From assembly GCF_039655745.1 (NCBI RefSeq), contig NZ_JBBYXI010000005.1, positions 1 through 35,819 on the forward strand: 35,819 bases of DNA. The letters are read 5' to 3'. The position numbers were made by a program, and so were the translations under genes. Of the stretch, positions 27,254 to 34,913 are shown piece by piece. The notes beneath the pieces are model-generated. The model was not told the DNA's origin and did no database searches. It saw nothing but the letters and a program-made list of their open reading frames with translations. Position 1 is the stretch's first letter; each line of letters begins with the position of its first letter. The DNA is from Hohaiivirga grylli (GTDB taxonomy: Bacteria; Pseudomonadota; Alphaproteobacteria; Rhizobiales; Beijerinckiaceae).

Positions 27254-29614
27254 ATGAAAATTAAAACAATTCTTCTAAGCTCAATTGCAATACTTCTGAG
27301 CACGGGTTCAATAACGGCATCAGCCCAAGGTCTGTCCAGCAAGAATCTGGAGCCAGATTTTACCTATATTCAGATCCCTGCCACCGATGCAACCACTACT
27401 CCGACATGGCTTAGTGGAAACGGGGCTGTTCTTGTCGGAGAGATGTCACAACTAACAGGAGCAATAGAAGCATTCCGCTGGACATTATCGAGCGGAACCG
27501 TAGGTCTTGGCCACATTGACCCAAACCCCTCTTTTGCACCCTATAGTTCCGCAACATATACCAGCAAAGACGGCTCTGTCGTGATCGGTAATAGCACAAG
27601 CGCAAATGCAGAGCGCGAAGCATTCCGCTGGACAGAGACCGGAGGTATGCAGGGGCTAGGATTTTTAAATTCACAAAATCCTTATAGCCTTGCCTATTGG
27701 ACCAGTGATAACGGTAATGTTATTGCCGGACAAAGCATCAATGATCAAAGCATGTATGAAGCGTTCAGATGGACTGAAACGACAGGAATGGTCGGCCTGG
27801 GCTTCATAACAGGAAGTGGCATAACCCCACAGTTTAGCTCAGTCATATCAGGAAGCAGCGATGGTTCCGTACTGGTGGGAACAGGACATTATTTTGATTC
27901 TAACAATAACTTTGTGACTGAAGCTTTCCGCTGGACAGAAGCCGGCGGAATGCAAGGTCTTGGGCACCTTAGCAATTCCATCCAAAGGTCACAGGCTATA
28001 AAAACCAATCCGGATGGCTCGGTCGTTATTGGTGTCTCTAATGATGACAATGGCCAGATAGTTGCTTTTCGCTGGAATGAAAACCTCGGAATGCACGGCC
28101 TTGGTACGATTGATGAGAATACCATTGTAACTCAGCCAATGGACCTTTCTGGTGATGGCAATACCATTATTGGCGTCGCTCTTTCATCCGCCGGCAGACA
28201 AGAGGCTTTTCGCTGGACTGAAGAAACTGGAATGAAAGGGTTAGGTTTCATTGATCCCAATGCATCTACCCTTCTGAGCATTCCCTATAGAATTAGTCTT
28301 GACGGTACTGTTATCGTTGGCGCCGGTACAACAACTGAATCACTCGTATATGGTCAAACAGAAGCATTCCGCTGGACTGAAAAAACCGGAATGCAAAGCA
28401 TCAGAGGTATTCTGGCAGAAAATGGCGTCACCATTGTTGATACCAATTTTCTTGTCATCGCCAATCTGCTTTCTGATGACGGGCAGATAATGGCTGGTTA
28501 CGGTTTTGACCCTACAACCGGTGTTTTCAGTTCATGGATTGCTCGTATTCCAAATGAATCTATCGATACAACAGATCCAACTCCACCAGTTGGCCCAACT
28601 GAACCCGGAGTGACCCCACCGACAGTACTGCCACCACAACCCCCATCTGTTGGTTTTATTACGGATCAGGAGGTTGGTGTATCCGTTCAGGATACGGCAG
28701 CAAAGGTGTTACAGGTTCAGAACCTGCCATCAGCAGCACTTTCTGACCTACGTTTTGCTGCAACTAAGCAATGTGCACCATGGGAAAATAAAGACACACG
28801 TTTTTGTGCCTTTATTACCGGATCCGGTGCCTTCTGGAGCAGTAATGGAGACTATGGGAAGGGCAACCTCATCAGTGGTTCTGCTGGTATCTCCATGAAC
28901 CTGCTGCCGGGATTCTCTATTGGCACAGCCTTTACAGCCGGAGCCGGTGATTATGATCTGCGCCTTGGTGGCAAAAACAAGATATCCTCCTATGGCGTCT
29001 CACTCTTCGCAACCTATGCTCCCTCACGGGAAGGGTTGCAGCTTCTCGGGGCTGTCACAACAAGCTGGCATGATATCGATATCAGCCGCAGTTATATGAA
29101 TGGTTCGCGGGCTAGCGTCCTTTCAAAAGACTCTACAGATGGACAGTCATGGGGCGCCTTAGGTCGGGTTGGCTGGAGCTTTGCCATGCTCGACAAGACA
29201 TGGCTGACACCTTACGCCGAGATTGAATGGACACGTTCAAAGGTTGGTGGTTATCAGGAAGAAGGTGGTCCCTTCCCGATCGCTTTCAAAAACCAGACAG
29301 CCCGTGAACTGATCAGCCGACTGGGTCTGGAGGTTCGTCACCAGTTCTCGGACAGCTTTGAGATGTTTGCCCGCGCAGCCTGGGCCCATCGCCTCTCCGG
29401 TCATGCTGATATTCTCAAAGGTATTATGATTGATACCTATGATGTCTCATCAGGCAATATTCGTTTATCGAAAAAAGACTGGGCTGAACTTGCGGTTGGT
29501 GCTTCATGGAATGTCACACCAGATACCCGCGTCAGTGGCTCTGTCTCGACAATAATCGGCAAGAGCAATCAACCTGATGCAACCGTACGCATCGGTTCCT
29601 CAACACGCTTCTAA
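27254..29614 (+). CDS. HAF-repeat autotransporter, second of a tandem pair
   Basis: A 786-residue paralogue of the preceding gene with the same plan: a signal peptide (about 25 residues, ending TASAQG), about seven HAF repeats (EAFRWTExGGMQGLG type), a proline-rich linker near 438-466 (VGPTEPG...LPPQPP), and a barrel from about 516 to the end, RIGSSTRF. The barrel and the QVQNLPSA lead-in are nearly identical to the first gene, while the passenger repeats have drifted. The start follows CAGGTGG at 7-8 nt and the gene ends at the strong terminator 29619-29643. The 236-bp spacer suggests it may have its own promoter. Confidence 0.88.
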   Translation: MKIKTILLSSIAILLSTGSITASAQGLSSKNLEPDFTYIQIPATDATTTPTWLSGNGAVLVGEMSQLTGAIEAFRWTLSSGTVGLGHIDPNPSFAPYSSATYTSKDGSVVIGNSTSANAEREAFRWTETGGMQGLGFLNSQNPYSLAYWTSDNGNVIAGQSINDQSMYEAFRWTETTGMVGLGFITGSGITPQFSSVISGSSDGSVLVGTGHYFDSNNNFVTEAFRWTEAGGMQGLGHLSNSIQRSQAIKTNPDGSVVIGVSNDDNGQIVAFRWNENLGMHGLGTIDENTIVTQPMDLSGDGNTIIGVALSSAGRQEAFRWTEETGMKGLGFIDPNASTLLSIPYRISLDGTVIVGAGTTTESLVYGQTEAFRWTEKTGMQSIRGILAENGVTIVDTNFLVIANLLSDDGQIMAGYGFDPTTGVFSSWIARIPNESIDTTDPTPPVGPTEPGVTPPTVLPPQPPSVGFITDQEVGVSVQDTAAKVLQVQNLPSAALSDLRFAATKQCAPWENKDTRFCAFITGSGAFWSSNGDYGKGNLISGSAGISMNLLPGFSIGTAFTAGAGDYDLRLGGKNKISSYGVSLFATYAPSREGLQLLGAVTTSWHDIDISRSYMNGSRASVLSKDSTDGQSWGALGRVGWSFAMLDKTWLTPYAEIEWTRSKVGGYQEEGGPFPIAFKNQTARELISRLGLEVRHQFSDSFEMFARAAWAHRLSGHADILKGIMIDTYDVSSGNIRLSKKDWAELAVGASWNVTPDTRVSGSVSTIIGKSNQPDATVRIGSSTRF

Positions 29615-29618
29615 GATT

Positions 29619-29643
29619 AAAGGGCCCCTCGGGGCCCTTTTTT
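29619..29643. terminator. Strong rho-independent terminator
   Basis: AAAGGGCCCC-TC-GGGGCCCTTT followed by TTT: a GC-rich 10-bp perfect stem with a tiny loop and T/A runs on both sides. It separates the second HAF gene (+) from the convergent ornithine cyclodeaminase (-) and can work both ways. Confidence 0.93.
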
Positions 29644-29673
29644 ATCTCACATATAACCTGAAGTTAAAGGCCT

Positions 29674-30735
29674 TTACTGACCATCAGCCATCTGCTGTTG
29701 TTTACGTAGCAACATGCCGAAAAGATCACGTGGTTCATCGGGATCAGCCAGTAAATCCAGCTCTTCATACAAACCCGTTCCGGCAAGCTTATCTCGGATA
29801 TAACGCAGAGCTGAAAAATCCTCGATCGCAAAGCCAACCGAGTCAAACAGCGTAATCTGCTCTGGTGATTTGCGCCCCTGAACCTGACCAGTCATTACCT
29901 GCCAGAGTTCCGTTACCGGGTGGCTCTCATCAAGCTGCTGTATCTCACCCTCGATACGGGTCTGCGGCGTATATTCGACAAAGATATCCGAGCGTAGCAG
30001 GATATCTTTGTGCAGTTCCGTCTTACCCGGACAATCACCACCAACAGCATTAATATGAACACCTGCCCCAACCATGTTGTCCGTCAGAATTGTGGCATAT
30101 TGTTTATCAGCCGTAACAGTGGTGATAATATCCGCCCCCTCAACCGCCTCCTGTCCAGAAGCACACATCTTGATCTCAAGGCCTGTGCCAGCAAGATTAT
30201 ATCGACACTTCTGACTGGCAGCAGGGTCAATATCGTAAAGCTGCACAGTCTCAACACCCATCAGGGCGGAAAATGCAAGCGCCTGAAATTCAGCCTGCGC
30301 ACCATTCCCAATAATTGCCATGGTTTTTGGATTTTCAGGTGCAAGGTATTTCGCAGCAACAGCCGACGTAGCGGCCGTTCTCAAAGCAGTCAGAAGCGTC
30401 ATCTCCGTCAGCAGCATTGGATAGCCTGACCCAACATCCGCCAGCACACCAAAGGCTGTCACAGTCTGGAGCCCAGAGCGCATATTCTTGGGGTGACCAT
30501 TGACGTATTTGAAACCATACAGCGTACCATCACTGGTCGGCATAAGTTCAATGACGCCGTCATGACTATGAGATGCGACACGCGGCGTTTTATCAAACAA
30601 TTCCCATCGCTGAAAATCTTCTTCAATATAAGAAGCCATTTCGGTCAGAGCACGTTCAACACCAATCTGCAGAACAAGCTGCATCATATGATCGACGCTC
30701 ACAAAGGGAACGATATTCAATTTGGCAGCAGTCAC
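29674..30735 (-). CDS. ocd: Ornithine cyclodeaminase
   Basis: A 353-residue enzyme of the OCD/mu-crystallin family, expected to convert L-ornithine to L-proline and ammonia using bound NAD. Characteristic stretches are LMPTSDGTLYGFKYVNGHPKN, the Rossmann motif GNGAQAEFQ near 141, and NAVGGDCPGKTEL near 230, matching true OCDs rather than alanine dehydrogenase-like relatives. I chose the GTG at 30733-30735 because GGAG stands 6 nt upstream and the resulting start (MTAAKLNIVPFVSV) fits the family. The ATG at 30765 adds 10 residues and has no visible ribosome-binding site. It lies just downstream of the rhodanese gene on the same strand and may be co-transcribed from the persulfide-regulator promoter. 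Confidence 0.88.
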   Translation of the reverse strand: MTAAKLNIVPFVSVDHMMQLVLQIGVERALTEMASYIEEDFQRWELFDKTPRVASHSHDGVIELMPTSDGTLYGFKYVNGHPKNMRSGLQTVTAFGVLADVGSGYPMLLTEMTLLTALRTAATSAVAAKYLAPENPKTMAIIGNGAQAEFQALAFSALMGVETVQLYDIDPAASQKCRYNLAGTGLEIKMCASGQEAVEGADIITTVTADKQYATILTDNMVGAGVHINAVGGDCPGKTELHKDILLRSDIFVEYTPQTRIEGEIQQLDESHPVTELWQVMTGQVQGRKSPEQITLFDSVGFAIEDFSALRYIRDKLAGTGLYEELDLLADPDEPRDLFGMLLRKQQQMADGQ

Positions 30736-30775
30736 ATTAGTCTCCGAAGTGCTCACCAATCTCATATATGATCTT

Positions 30776-31300
30776 TTATGGCATTTTATTCCAAGGGGCC
30801 AGTGCCATCAGTCTTGCCAAGCCGCAAAACCCTGTTGCTCCTGCAAATGTCAGTCCAAGACCAAAAAAGCCCGTACCCAGAATGAAATACGGACTGACAA
30901 ACCATGCCAGCAGAGAGAACAGGAGCAGACCTATCCCGATCGTCAGCTGAACCTGACGGTCAAGCGGAAGGACCTTACGACCATTCCCGATAACAGGGCC
31001 ACCAATTTGCAGCCAGCCGCCAATGCCATCGGCAAGACTATAGAAAACAGCATCCGGCATCTGCTTCTGCAAACTGGAGCAGGCCGCCATTGATCGCGCC
31101 CCACCCTTACACTGCAGTACCAGCTTTCGCCCGTCTGTTTCAGGCAGACTGGTCATGGAGACCTGAGAGAGCGGCAGGGAAACAGCTTCTGGAATATGTT
31201 GCGTGGCATATTCAACAGGTTCACGTACATCAACAAGGACAGCTTCATTATTCGCCAACCAGCCTTGAAGTGTTTTTGCATCAACGGTTAAAATAGACAT
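30776..31300 (-). CDS. Rhodanese-DUF2892 membrane protein (YgaP-like)
   Basis: A 174-residue inner-membrane sulfurtransferase. Residues about 1-105 form a rhodanese domain with DVREPVEY and the active loop CKGGAR, catalytic Cys64 (Cys63 in E. coli YgaP). Residues about 112-170 contain a DUF2892-type tail with two hydrophobic helices (LTIGIGLLLFSLLAW and the FGLGLTFAGATGFCG region). It should carry sulfane sulfur as a Cys persulfide on the cytoplasmic face. It lies 30 bp downstream of the ArsR-family regulator, with a second copy of the predicted operator in that gap. Confidence 0.9.
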   Translation of the reverse strand: MSILTVDAKTLQGWLANNEAVLVDVREPVEYATQHIPEAVSLPLSQVSMTSLPETDGRKLVLQCKGGARSMAACSSLQKQMPDAVFYSLADGIGGWLQIGGPVIGNGRKVLPLDRQVQLTIGIGLLLFSLLAWFVSPYFILGTGFFGLGLTFAGATGFCGLARLMALAPWNKMP

Positions 31301-31312
31301 TGTGACAATCCA

Positions 31313-31326
31313 TTAGTAATTTCTAA
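31313..31326. promoter_or_regulatory. Second predicted SqrR/BigR-like operator
   Basis: TTAGTAATTTCTAA matches the core of the upstream palindrome (TTAGATATTTCTAA) in 12 of 14 positions. It occupies the 30-bp gap between the regulator gene and the rhodanese gene. It could give the downstream genes separate control or act by looping with the upstream site. Confidence 0.5.
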
Positions 31327-31330
31327 ATTA

Positions 31331-31645
31331 TTAGCGGCAGTAAATCAGATATAATGTAGAGAGAATGGCATTTACTTCCATACTTGCCAGTGCGTAATAG
31401 ACCATCTGCCCACGTTTCTCGTCTTTGATAATGCCAGATGCTTTGAGTTTTGACAGATGCTGAGAAACAGCAGATTGTGAAAGGTTTGTTATATTAACAA
31501 GTTCACCAACGGATTTCTCTCCACCGACCAGCGTACACAAAATCTCAAGCCGCTTGGCGTTTGCCAGAAGCTTGAGTAAATCGGCCGCCTGTGTGGCATT
31601 ACGCACCATCACATCAGGTGGAAGTATTTCATGGGTTGTGTTCAT
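31331..31645 (-). CDS. ArsR-family regulator, SqrR/BigR-type persulfide sensor
   Basis: A 104-residue winged-helix repressor of the ArsR family: LLKLLANAKRLEILCTL, the recognition helix LSQSAVSQHLSKLKASG and the wing DEKRGQMVYYAL. Cys37 (LEILC) and Cys103 (LIYCR) are 66 residues apart, the same spacing as the redox pair of SqrR (C41/C107) and BigR (C42/C108), which form a polysulfide link when sulfide or persulfide rises and then release DNA. Metal-binding ArsR motifs are absent. It heads the minus-strand group with rhodanese and ornithine cyclodeaminase and diverges from the AhpD-like gene, with a palindrome in the shared promoter region. Confidence 0.85.
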   Translation of the reverse strand: MNTTHEILPPDVMVRNATQAADLLKLLANAKRLEILCTLVGGEKSVGELVNITNLSQSAVSQHLSKLKASGIIKDEKRGQMVYYALASMEVNAILSTLYLIYCR

Positions 31646-31653
31646 GAGGTTTT

Positions 31654-31675
31654 TATATTAGATATTTCTAATATA
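31654..31675. promoter_or_regulatory. Predicted SqrR/BigR-like operator between divergent genes
   Basis: TATATTAGA-TATT-TCTAATATA is a perfect 9-bp inverted repeat with a 4-bp spacer, between the regulator start (31645) and the AhpD-like start (31701). AT-rich palindromes of this form are bound by BigR-type repressors. Its position lets one bound repressor control both directions. Confidence 0.65.
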
Positions 31676-31700
31676 TTCAACTGTCTTTATGGAGGAATTT

Positions 31701-32054
31701 ATGGCTAAGGATTATTTAGAAATCACCAAGAACATCTCAGCAAATATGAAAACCTTACGCGCTGACATTCCAGAGACAATACAGGGTTTTTCTGCAATGG
31801 CCCAGGCAGCTACAAAAGATGGCGTGCTTGATAAGAAAACCAAAGAGTATATCGCACTGGCCCTTGGCGTCGCCGGACATTGTGACGGCTGCATTGGCTT
31901 TCACGCCAAAGCACTGGTTGAGCTTGGTGCAACAAAAGCTGAAGTTGAAGAGGTTCTCGGAATGACCGTTTATATGGGTGGTGGACCATCCCTCATGTAT
32001 GCTGCTGATGCCATTTCCGCTTTCGAGCAGTTCCAGCAGGCCAAGAAAGACTGA
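31701..32054 (+). CDS. AhpD-like carboxymuconolactone decarboxylase family protein
   Basis: A 117-residue all-helical protein with the AhpD-type centre H-C-D-G-C-x3-H (Cys61, Cys64, His68), a CxxC able to cycle between thiol and disulfide. Such proteins are peroxidase/thiol-disulfide helpers or uncharacterised oxidoreductases, and the true decarboxylase lacks this CxxC. The ATG at 31701 follows GGAGG by 5 nt and is better than the ATG at 31689. Its promoter region holds the predicted persulfide-sensor operator, so a role in reactive sulfur chemistry is plausible but inferred. It ends 6 bp from the convergent amidotransferase gene. Confidence 0.88.
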   Translation: MAKDYLEITKNISANMKTLRADIPETIQGFSAMAQAATKDGVLDKKTKEYIALALGVAGHCDGCIGFHAKALVELGATKAEVEEVLGMTVYMGGGPSLMYAADAISAFEQFQQAKKD

Positions 32055-32060
32055 TCACCT

Positions 32061-32819
32061 TTAAGCCAAAGCCAGCCCGTCTCCGTTACCTGAGCTAAGC
32101 CAGAAATCAATGAACCGGTTGATCCAGCGATCAACTTCCGGGTCATAACGGAGGCGGCTTTCAAGCTGCGTATTCCGATCCTGCGCACCAGGCAGCGTGA
32201 GCTTCTCAGCGGCTTTTATCGTCCATAGTTTCATCATATCCTGAGTCACTTCAGGGTGAAACTGAATGGCATAGGCATTCTGACCATAGCGAAAAGCCTG
32301 ATTGGGGAAATACTCGCCACTCACCAGCTTTTCAGCGCCAGCCGGGCATTCAAATCCTTCACTGTGCCAGTGATAGACATGGCTCGGCCATGGTGCCCCA
32401 ACCTTCTGCGCAAAGTTTGAACCCATATCTGTCGGCGTAATCTGGTAATAGCCGATCTCATTCAGTCCCTGTGTATGATGTCGGACTGTTGAACCAAGGT
32501 TGCGCGCCAGCATCTGGGCACCGAGGCAGATACCAAGAAAAGGTTTGTTTTCCCGCAGTGGTACGGAGATCCAGTCTATCTCCTGCCGAATAAAATCTTC
32601 ATTATCGTTGGCACTCATGGGCCCACCGAAAATGATAGCACCCGTATGATTGACCAGTGTTTCCGGCAGCATATCGCCAAATCGCGGGCGCCTGATATCA
32701 AGCGCATAACCTCTTTGGACAAGGATATCACCAATACGTCCCGCCGTTGATGCCTCCTGATGAAGAACAATCAATACGGGTTTTTTATCAGATTCACTAT
32801 TTGCGGTTATGTCGGCCAT
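32061..32819 (-). CDS. Class I glutamine amidotransferase (GMP synthase-like domain)
   Basis: A 252-residue stand-alone amidotransferase. The nucleophile is Cys98 in GICLGAQ, and the His188/Glu190 pair lies in QFHPEV, so the catalytic triad is complete. IIFGGPMSAND gives the oxyanion strand. The class releases ammonia from glutamine or hydrolyses gamma-glutamyl bonds. Single-domain members next to no synthetase are usually of unknown substrate; gamma-glutamyl hydrolases of the PuuD type are a more distant alternative. The gene is convergent with the AhpD-like gene and has no operon partner. Confidence 0.88.
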   Translation of the reverse strand: MADITANSESDKKPVLIVLHQEASTAGRIGDILVQRGYALDIRRPRFGDMLPETLVNHTGAIIFGGPMSANDNEDFIRQEIDWISVPLRENKPFLGICLGAQMLARNLGSTVRHHTQGLNEIGYYQITPTDMGSNFAQKVGAPWPSHVYHWHSEGFECPAGAEKLVSGEYFPNQAFRYGQNAYAIQFHPEVTQDMMKLWTIKAAEKLTLPGAQDRNTQLESRLRYDPEVDRWINRFIDFWLSSGNGDGLALA

Positions 32820-33004
32820 CGTTCAAATAAAATATATCTACGGCTTATATAAAGCGTATTCCAGAAAAATAAAACAATTGTCACTGATAAGAGAGCCCCT
32901 CAATCACGCAGCTCATTCTTACCGGATGACTTGACAGCTTGGCTGTCTCTGCTCCAACTGTAGCACTGAGCGAAGCACCCTTACTCAAACAAGAAGGCAA
33001 ATGT

Positions 33005-33394
33005 ATGAGCAGCGTTGGTAATGACAATTCTCTCGCCGGTATCCGTGCCATTATTGTTGAGGATGAAGGAGCAATCGCATTACTGATTGAAGATATGCTC
33101 TTTGATTTTGGCTGCGAAGTATGCGGAACAGCTGCGCGCATTTCCAAAGCCATTACACTGCTTGCGGAAACAGAGATTGATGTTGCCATACTTGATCTCA
33201 ACATTGCCGGTGAGCCCGTCTACCCGCTGGTTGATGAACTCAAACGCCGAAACATCCCGTATCTTATTTCAACAGGTTATGGCAAAGCCGGGCTTGAGCC
33301 TGCCTATCAGGATAGCCCTGTACTACCGAAACCATTCACACAGAAAGATCTGGAAGTTCTTCTGAAAAGTATATTGGCGACACCAGCCCCATAA
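33005..33394 (+). CDS. Single-domain response regulator
   Basis: A 129-residue CheY-like receiver without an output domain. The acidic pair is Glu19-Asp20 (VEDEGA), the phospho-acceptor is Asp64 in AILDLNIAG, the switch Ser/Thr lies in LISTGYG, and the conserved Lys in LPKPF. The STGY stretch resembles the FATGUY-type receivers of alphaproteobacteria, some of which act in general stress signalling; this is similarity only. The ATG at 33005 follows AAGAAGG. An upstream TTG (32939) would add 22 non-conserved residues. No histidine kinase is nearby. Confidence 0.88.
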   Translation: MSSVGNDNSLAGIRAIIVEDEGAIALLIEDMLFDFGCEVCGTAARISKAITLLAETEIDVAILDLNIAGEPVYPLVDELKRRNIPYLISTGYGKAGLEPAYQDSPVLPKPFTQKDLEVLLKSILATPAP

Positions 33395-33400
33395 GGGGAA

Positions 33401-33934
33401 TTACTGCTTCTTTGCAATAAGCGGAAAAGCAGCAACGACGGCCAGGCCCAAAGATATCAGCGTATTCCAGCCAGCCAACGAAATACCGAACAGACGCCAG
33501 CCCGCATCGGCACAGCTGACAACAACTGTTTGCTGCATCTGCGCCAGCAGATCACCACCATTATCCAGAGACATCCCTTGTGGCGTCGTGCAGCTACTTG
33601 GGCCCGCCCAGAACTTCCATTCAACCCCGGCATGATATGCTGCAAGGCCCGCATTAAACAGAAATACCAGCACAAGAATACCGAGAGCCAGTCGAATAGT
33701 CATACTACGGTTGGGCAGAAGCGTTCCCAGAAGCGCAACTGGCATGGCAATATAATAGGCTATCCGCTGCGTATAGCAGAGTTCACAGGGGGCAATCCCA
33801 AAGCCATACTGGAAAATAAATGCGCCAGCGATAACACAAATCGCGCTAATGAGAACAAAAAGAGCCGTTCTGCGTGGTGTCAGTTCCTGTTGTAATTGCA
33901 TTAGCAAACTCATCCTTTTGGTATCCTTACTCAT
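33401..33934 (-). CDS. dsbB: Disulfide bond formation protein DsbB
   Basis: A 177-residue inner-membrane quinone reductase that re-oxidises DsbA. Four hydrophobic helices are visible. The first periplasmic loop carries CELC (Cys50/Cys53) and the second loop Cys115 and Cys141, the four redox cysteines of DsbB. The length is typical. The ATG at 33934 shares one base with the TGA of the upstream DedA-family gene, so they are translationally coupled; an internal ATG at codon 8 is an alternative start. It ends 6 bp from the convergent response regulator. Confidence 0.92.
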   Translation of the reverse strand: MSKDTKRMSLLMQLQQELTPRRTALFVLISAICVIAGAFIFQYGFGIAPCELCYTQRIAYYIAMPVALLGTLLPNRSMTIRLALGILVLVFLFNAGLAAYHAGVEWKFWAGPSSCTTPQGMSLDNGGDLLAQMQQTVVVSCADAGWRLFGISLAGWNTLISLGLAVVAAFPLIAKKQ

Positions 33935-34515
33935 CAAAGCAGATAGCGGAAGACAACAAAGCCGCCAATCAGCACAACGATGAAGATAATACCAACTATA
34001 TTAATATGGCGGTCCAGAATGTGCTGAATCTCAGGTCCGAATTTCTTGACCAGAGCCACAACCAGAAAGAAGCGCGCACCCCGTGTTAAAGCAGATAGGA
34101 TAACAAACCAGAATAGAGGGTAATTGGCGAAACCAGACGTAATCGTAATCAGCTTAAACGGGATTGGGGTGAACCCCTTGATCAAAATGGCATAAGCCCC
34201 GTATTCCCCGTAAGTATCCCGGAAGACTGCAGCCTGTTCTGTCAGCCCATACAGATTAAACAGCCAGACACCTATGGTATCATAAAGAACAGCACCGATA
34301 AAATAACCGACAATGCCTCCAAGAACAGATGCAACCGTACAGATGAAGGCATAAAACCATGCCCGCTCAGGCTTTGCCAGAACCATAGGCACCAGCATCA
34401 CATCAGGAGGAATAGGAAAGAAGGAGCTTTCAGCAAAGGATACCGCCGATAATGCCCAAGGCGCAGACGGGCGGGCAGCAAGTGATAGAATCCAGTTATA
34501 AAGACTTCGGAACAT
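33934..34515 (-). CDS. DedA-family (YqaA/VTT-domain) membrane protein
   Basis: A 193-residue inner-membrane protein of the DedA/SNARE-associated (VTT) family, YqaA branch. ESSFFPIPPDVMLVPM near residues 29-44 and IKGFTPIPFKLITITSGF near 112-129 are the two re-entrant-loop signatures, and four to five hydrophobic segments surround them. DedA proteins are linked to lipid-carrier recycling and membrane homeostasis, but YqaA members remain little studied. It is coupled to dsbB by a one-base stop-start overlap. Confidence 0.88.
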   Translation of the reverse strand: MFRSLYNWILSLAARPSAPWALSAVSFAESSFFPIPPDVMLVPMVLAKPERAWFYAFICTVASVLGGIVGYFIGAVLYDTIGVWLFNLYGLTEQAAVFRDTYGEYGAYAILIKGFTPIPFKLITITSGFANYPLFWFVILSALTRGARFFLVVALVKKFGPEIQHILDRHINIVGIIFIVVLIGGFVVFRYLL

Positions 34516-34711
34516 GACCCTCAGCTGACCTTATCTAAACGATCCCATTGGAGATGGGGCAAAACATAACAATGCAGTACATGACGAATTATGGCTTTTA
34601 TGCATCCTCTCGATAAGGAAATCGTTAATTGCCAGATTTTTTCTGCCTATTCTTGTAAAAAGCAGAATTAAATATTTTTGTAAGCAAAAATCTGCGCCTC
34701 AAACATCATTC

Positions 34712-34730
34712 AAGATTGACCTGAAGCAAT
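34712..34730 (+). repeat. Left copy of a 19-bp near-repeat flanking tRNA-Leu
   Basis: AAGATTGACCTGAAGCAAT occurs about 30 bp before the tRNA gene. A copy differing at two positions follows the tRNA at 34852-34870. The TTGACC at 34716-34721 could serve as the tRNA promoter -35 box, with a weak -10 about 17 bp later. Confidence 0.6.
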
Positions 34731-34761
34731 CGGGCATGATAGGCGATTGTCACACAGGTAA

Positions 34762-34846
34762 GCCCCTGTGGCGGAATTGGTAGACGCGCTCGACTCAAAA
34801 TCGAGTTCCGCAAGGAGTGCTGGTTCGATTCCGGCCAGGGGCACCA
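34762..34846 (+). tRNA. tRNA-Leu (anticodon CAA)
   Basis: An 85-nt tRNA with acceptor GCCCCTG pairing with CAGGGGC and an encoded CCA tail. The anticodon stem CTCGA/TCGAG encloses the loop CTCAAAA, giving anticodon CAA, which reads UUG. The T-arm is GGTTCGATTCC, and the long variable arm is as expected for a class II leucine tRNA. Confidence 0.96.
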
Positions 34847-34851
34847 ATATA

Positions 34852-34870
34852 AAGATTGGCCTGAAGTAAT
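34852..34870 (+). repeat. Right copy of a 19-bp near-repeat flanking tRNA-Leu
   Basis: AAGATTGGCCTGAAGTAAT matches the upstream copy at 17 of 19 positions, 140 bp away. The similarity stops on both sides of the 19-mer. Confidence 0.6.
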
Positions 34871-34913
34871 ATTTTCTCCAAAACTAAATCCTAGTATTCT
34901 AACGCCAATAGAA

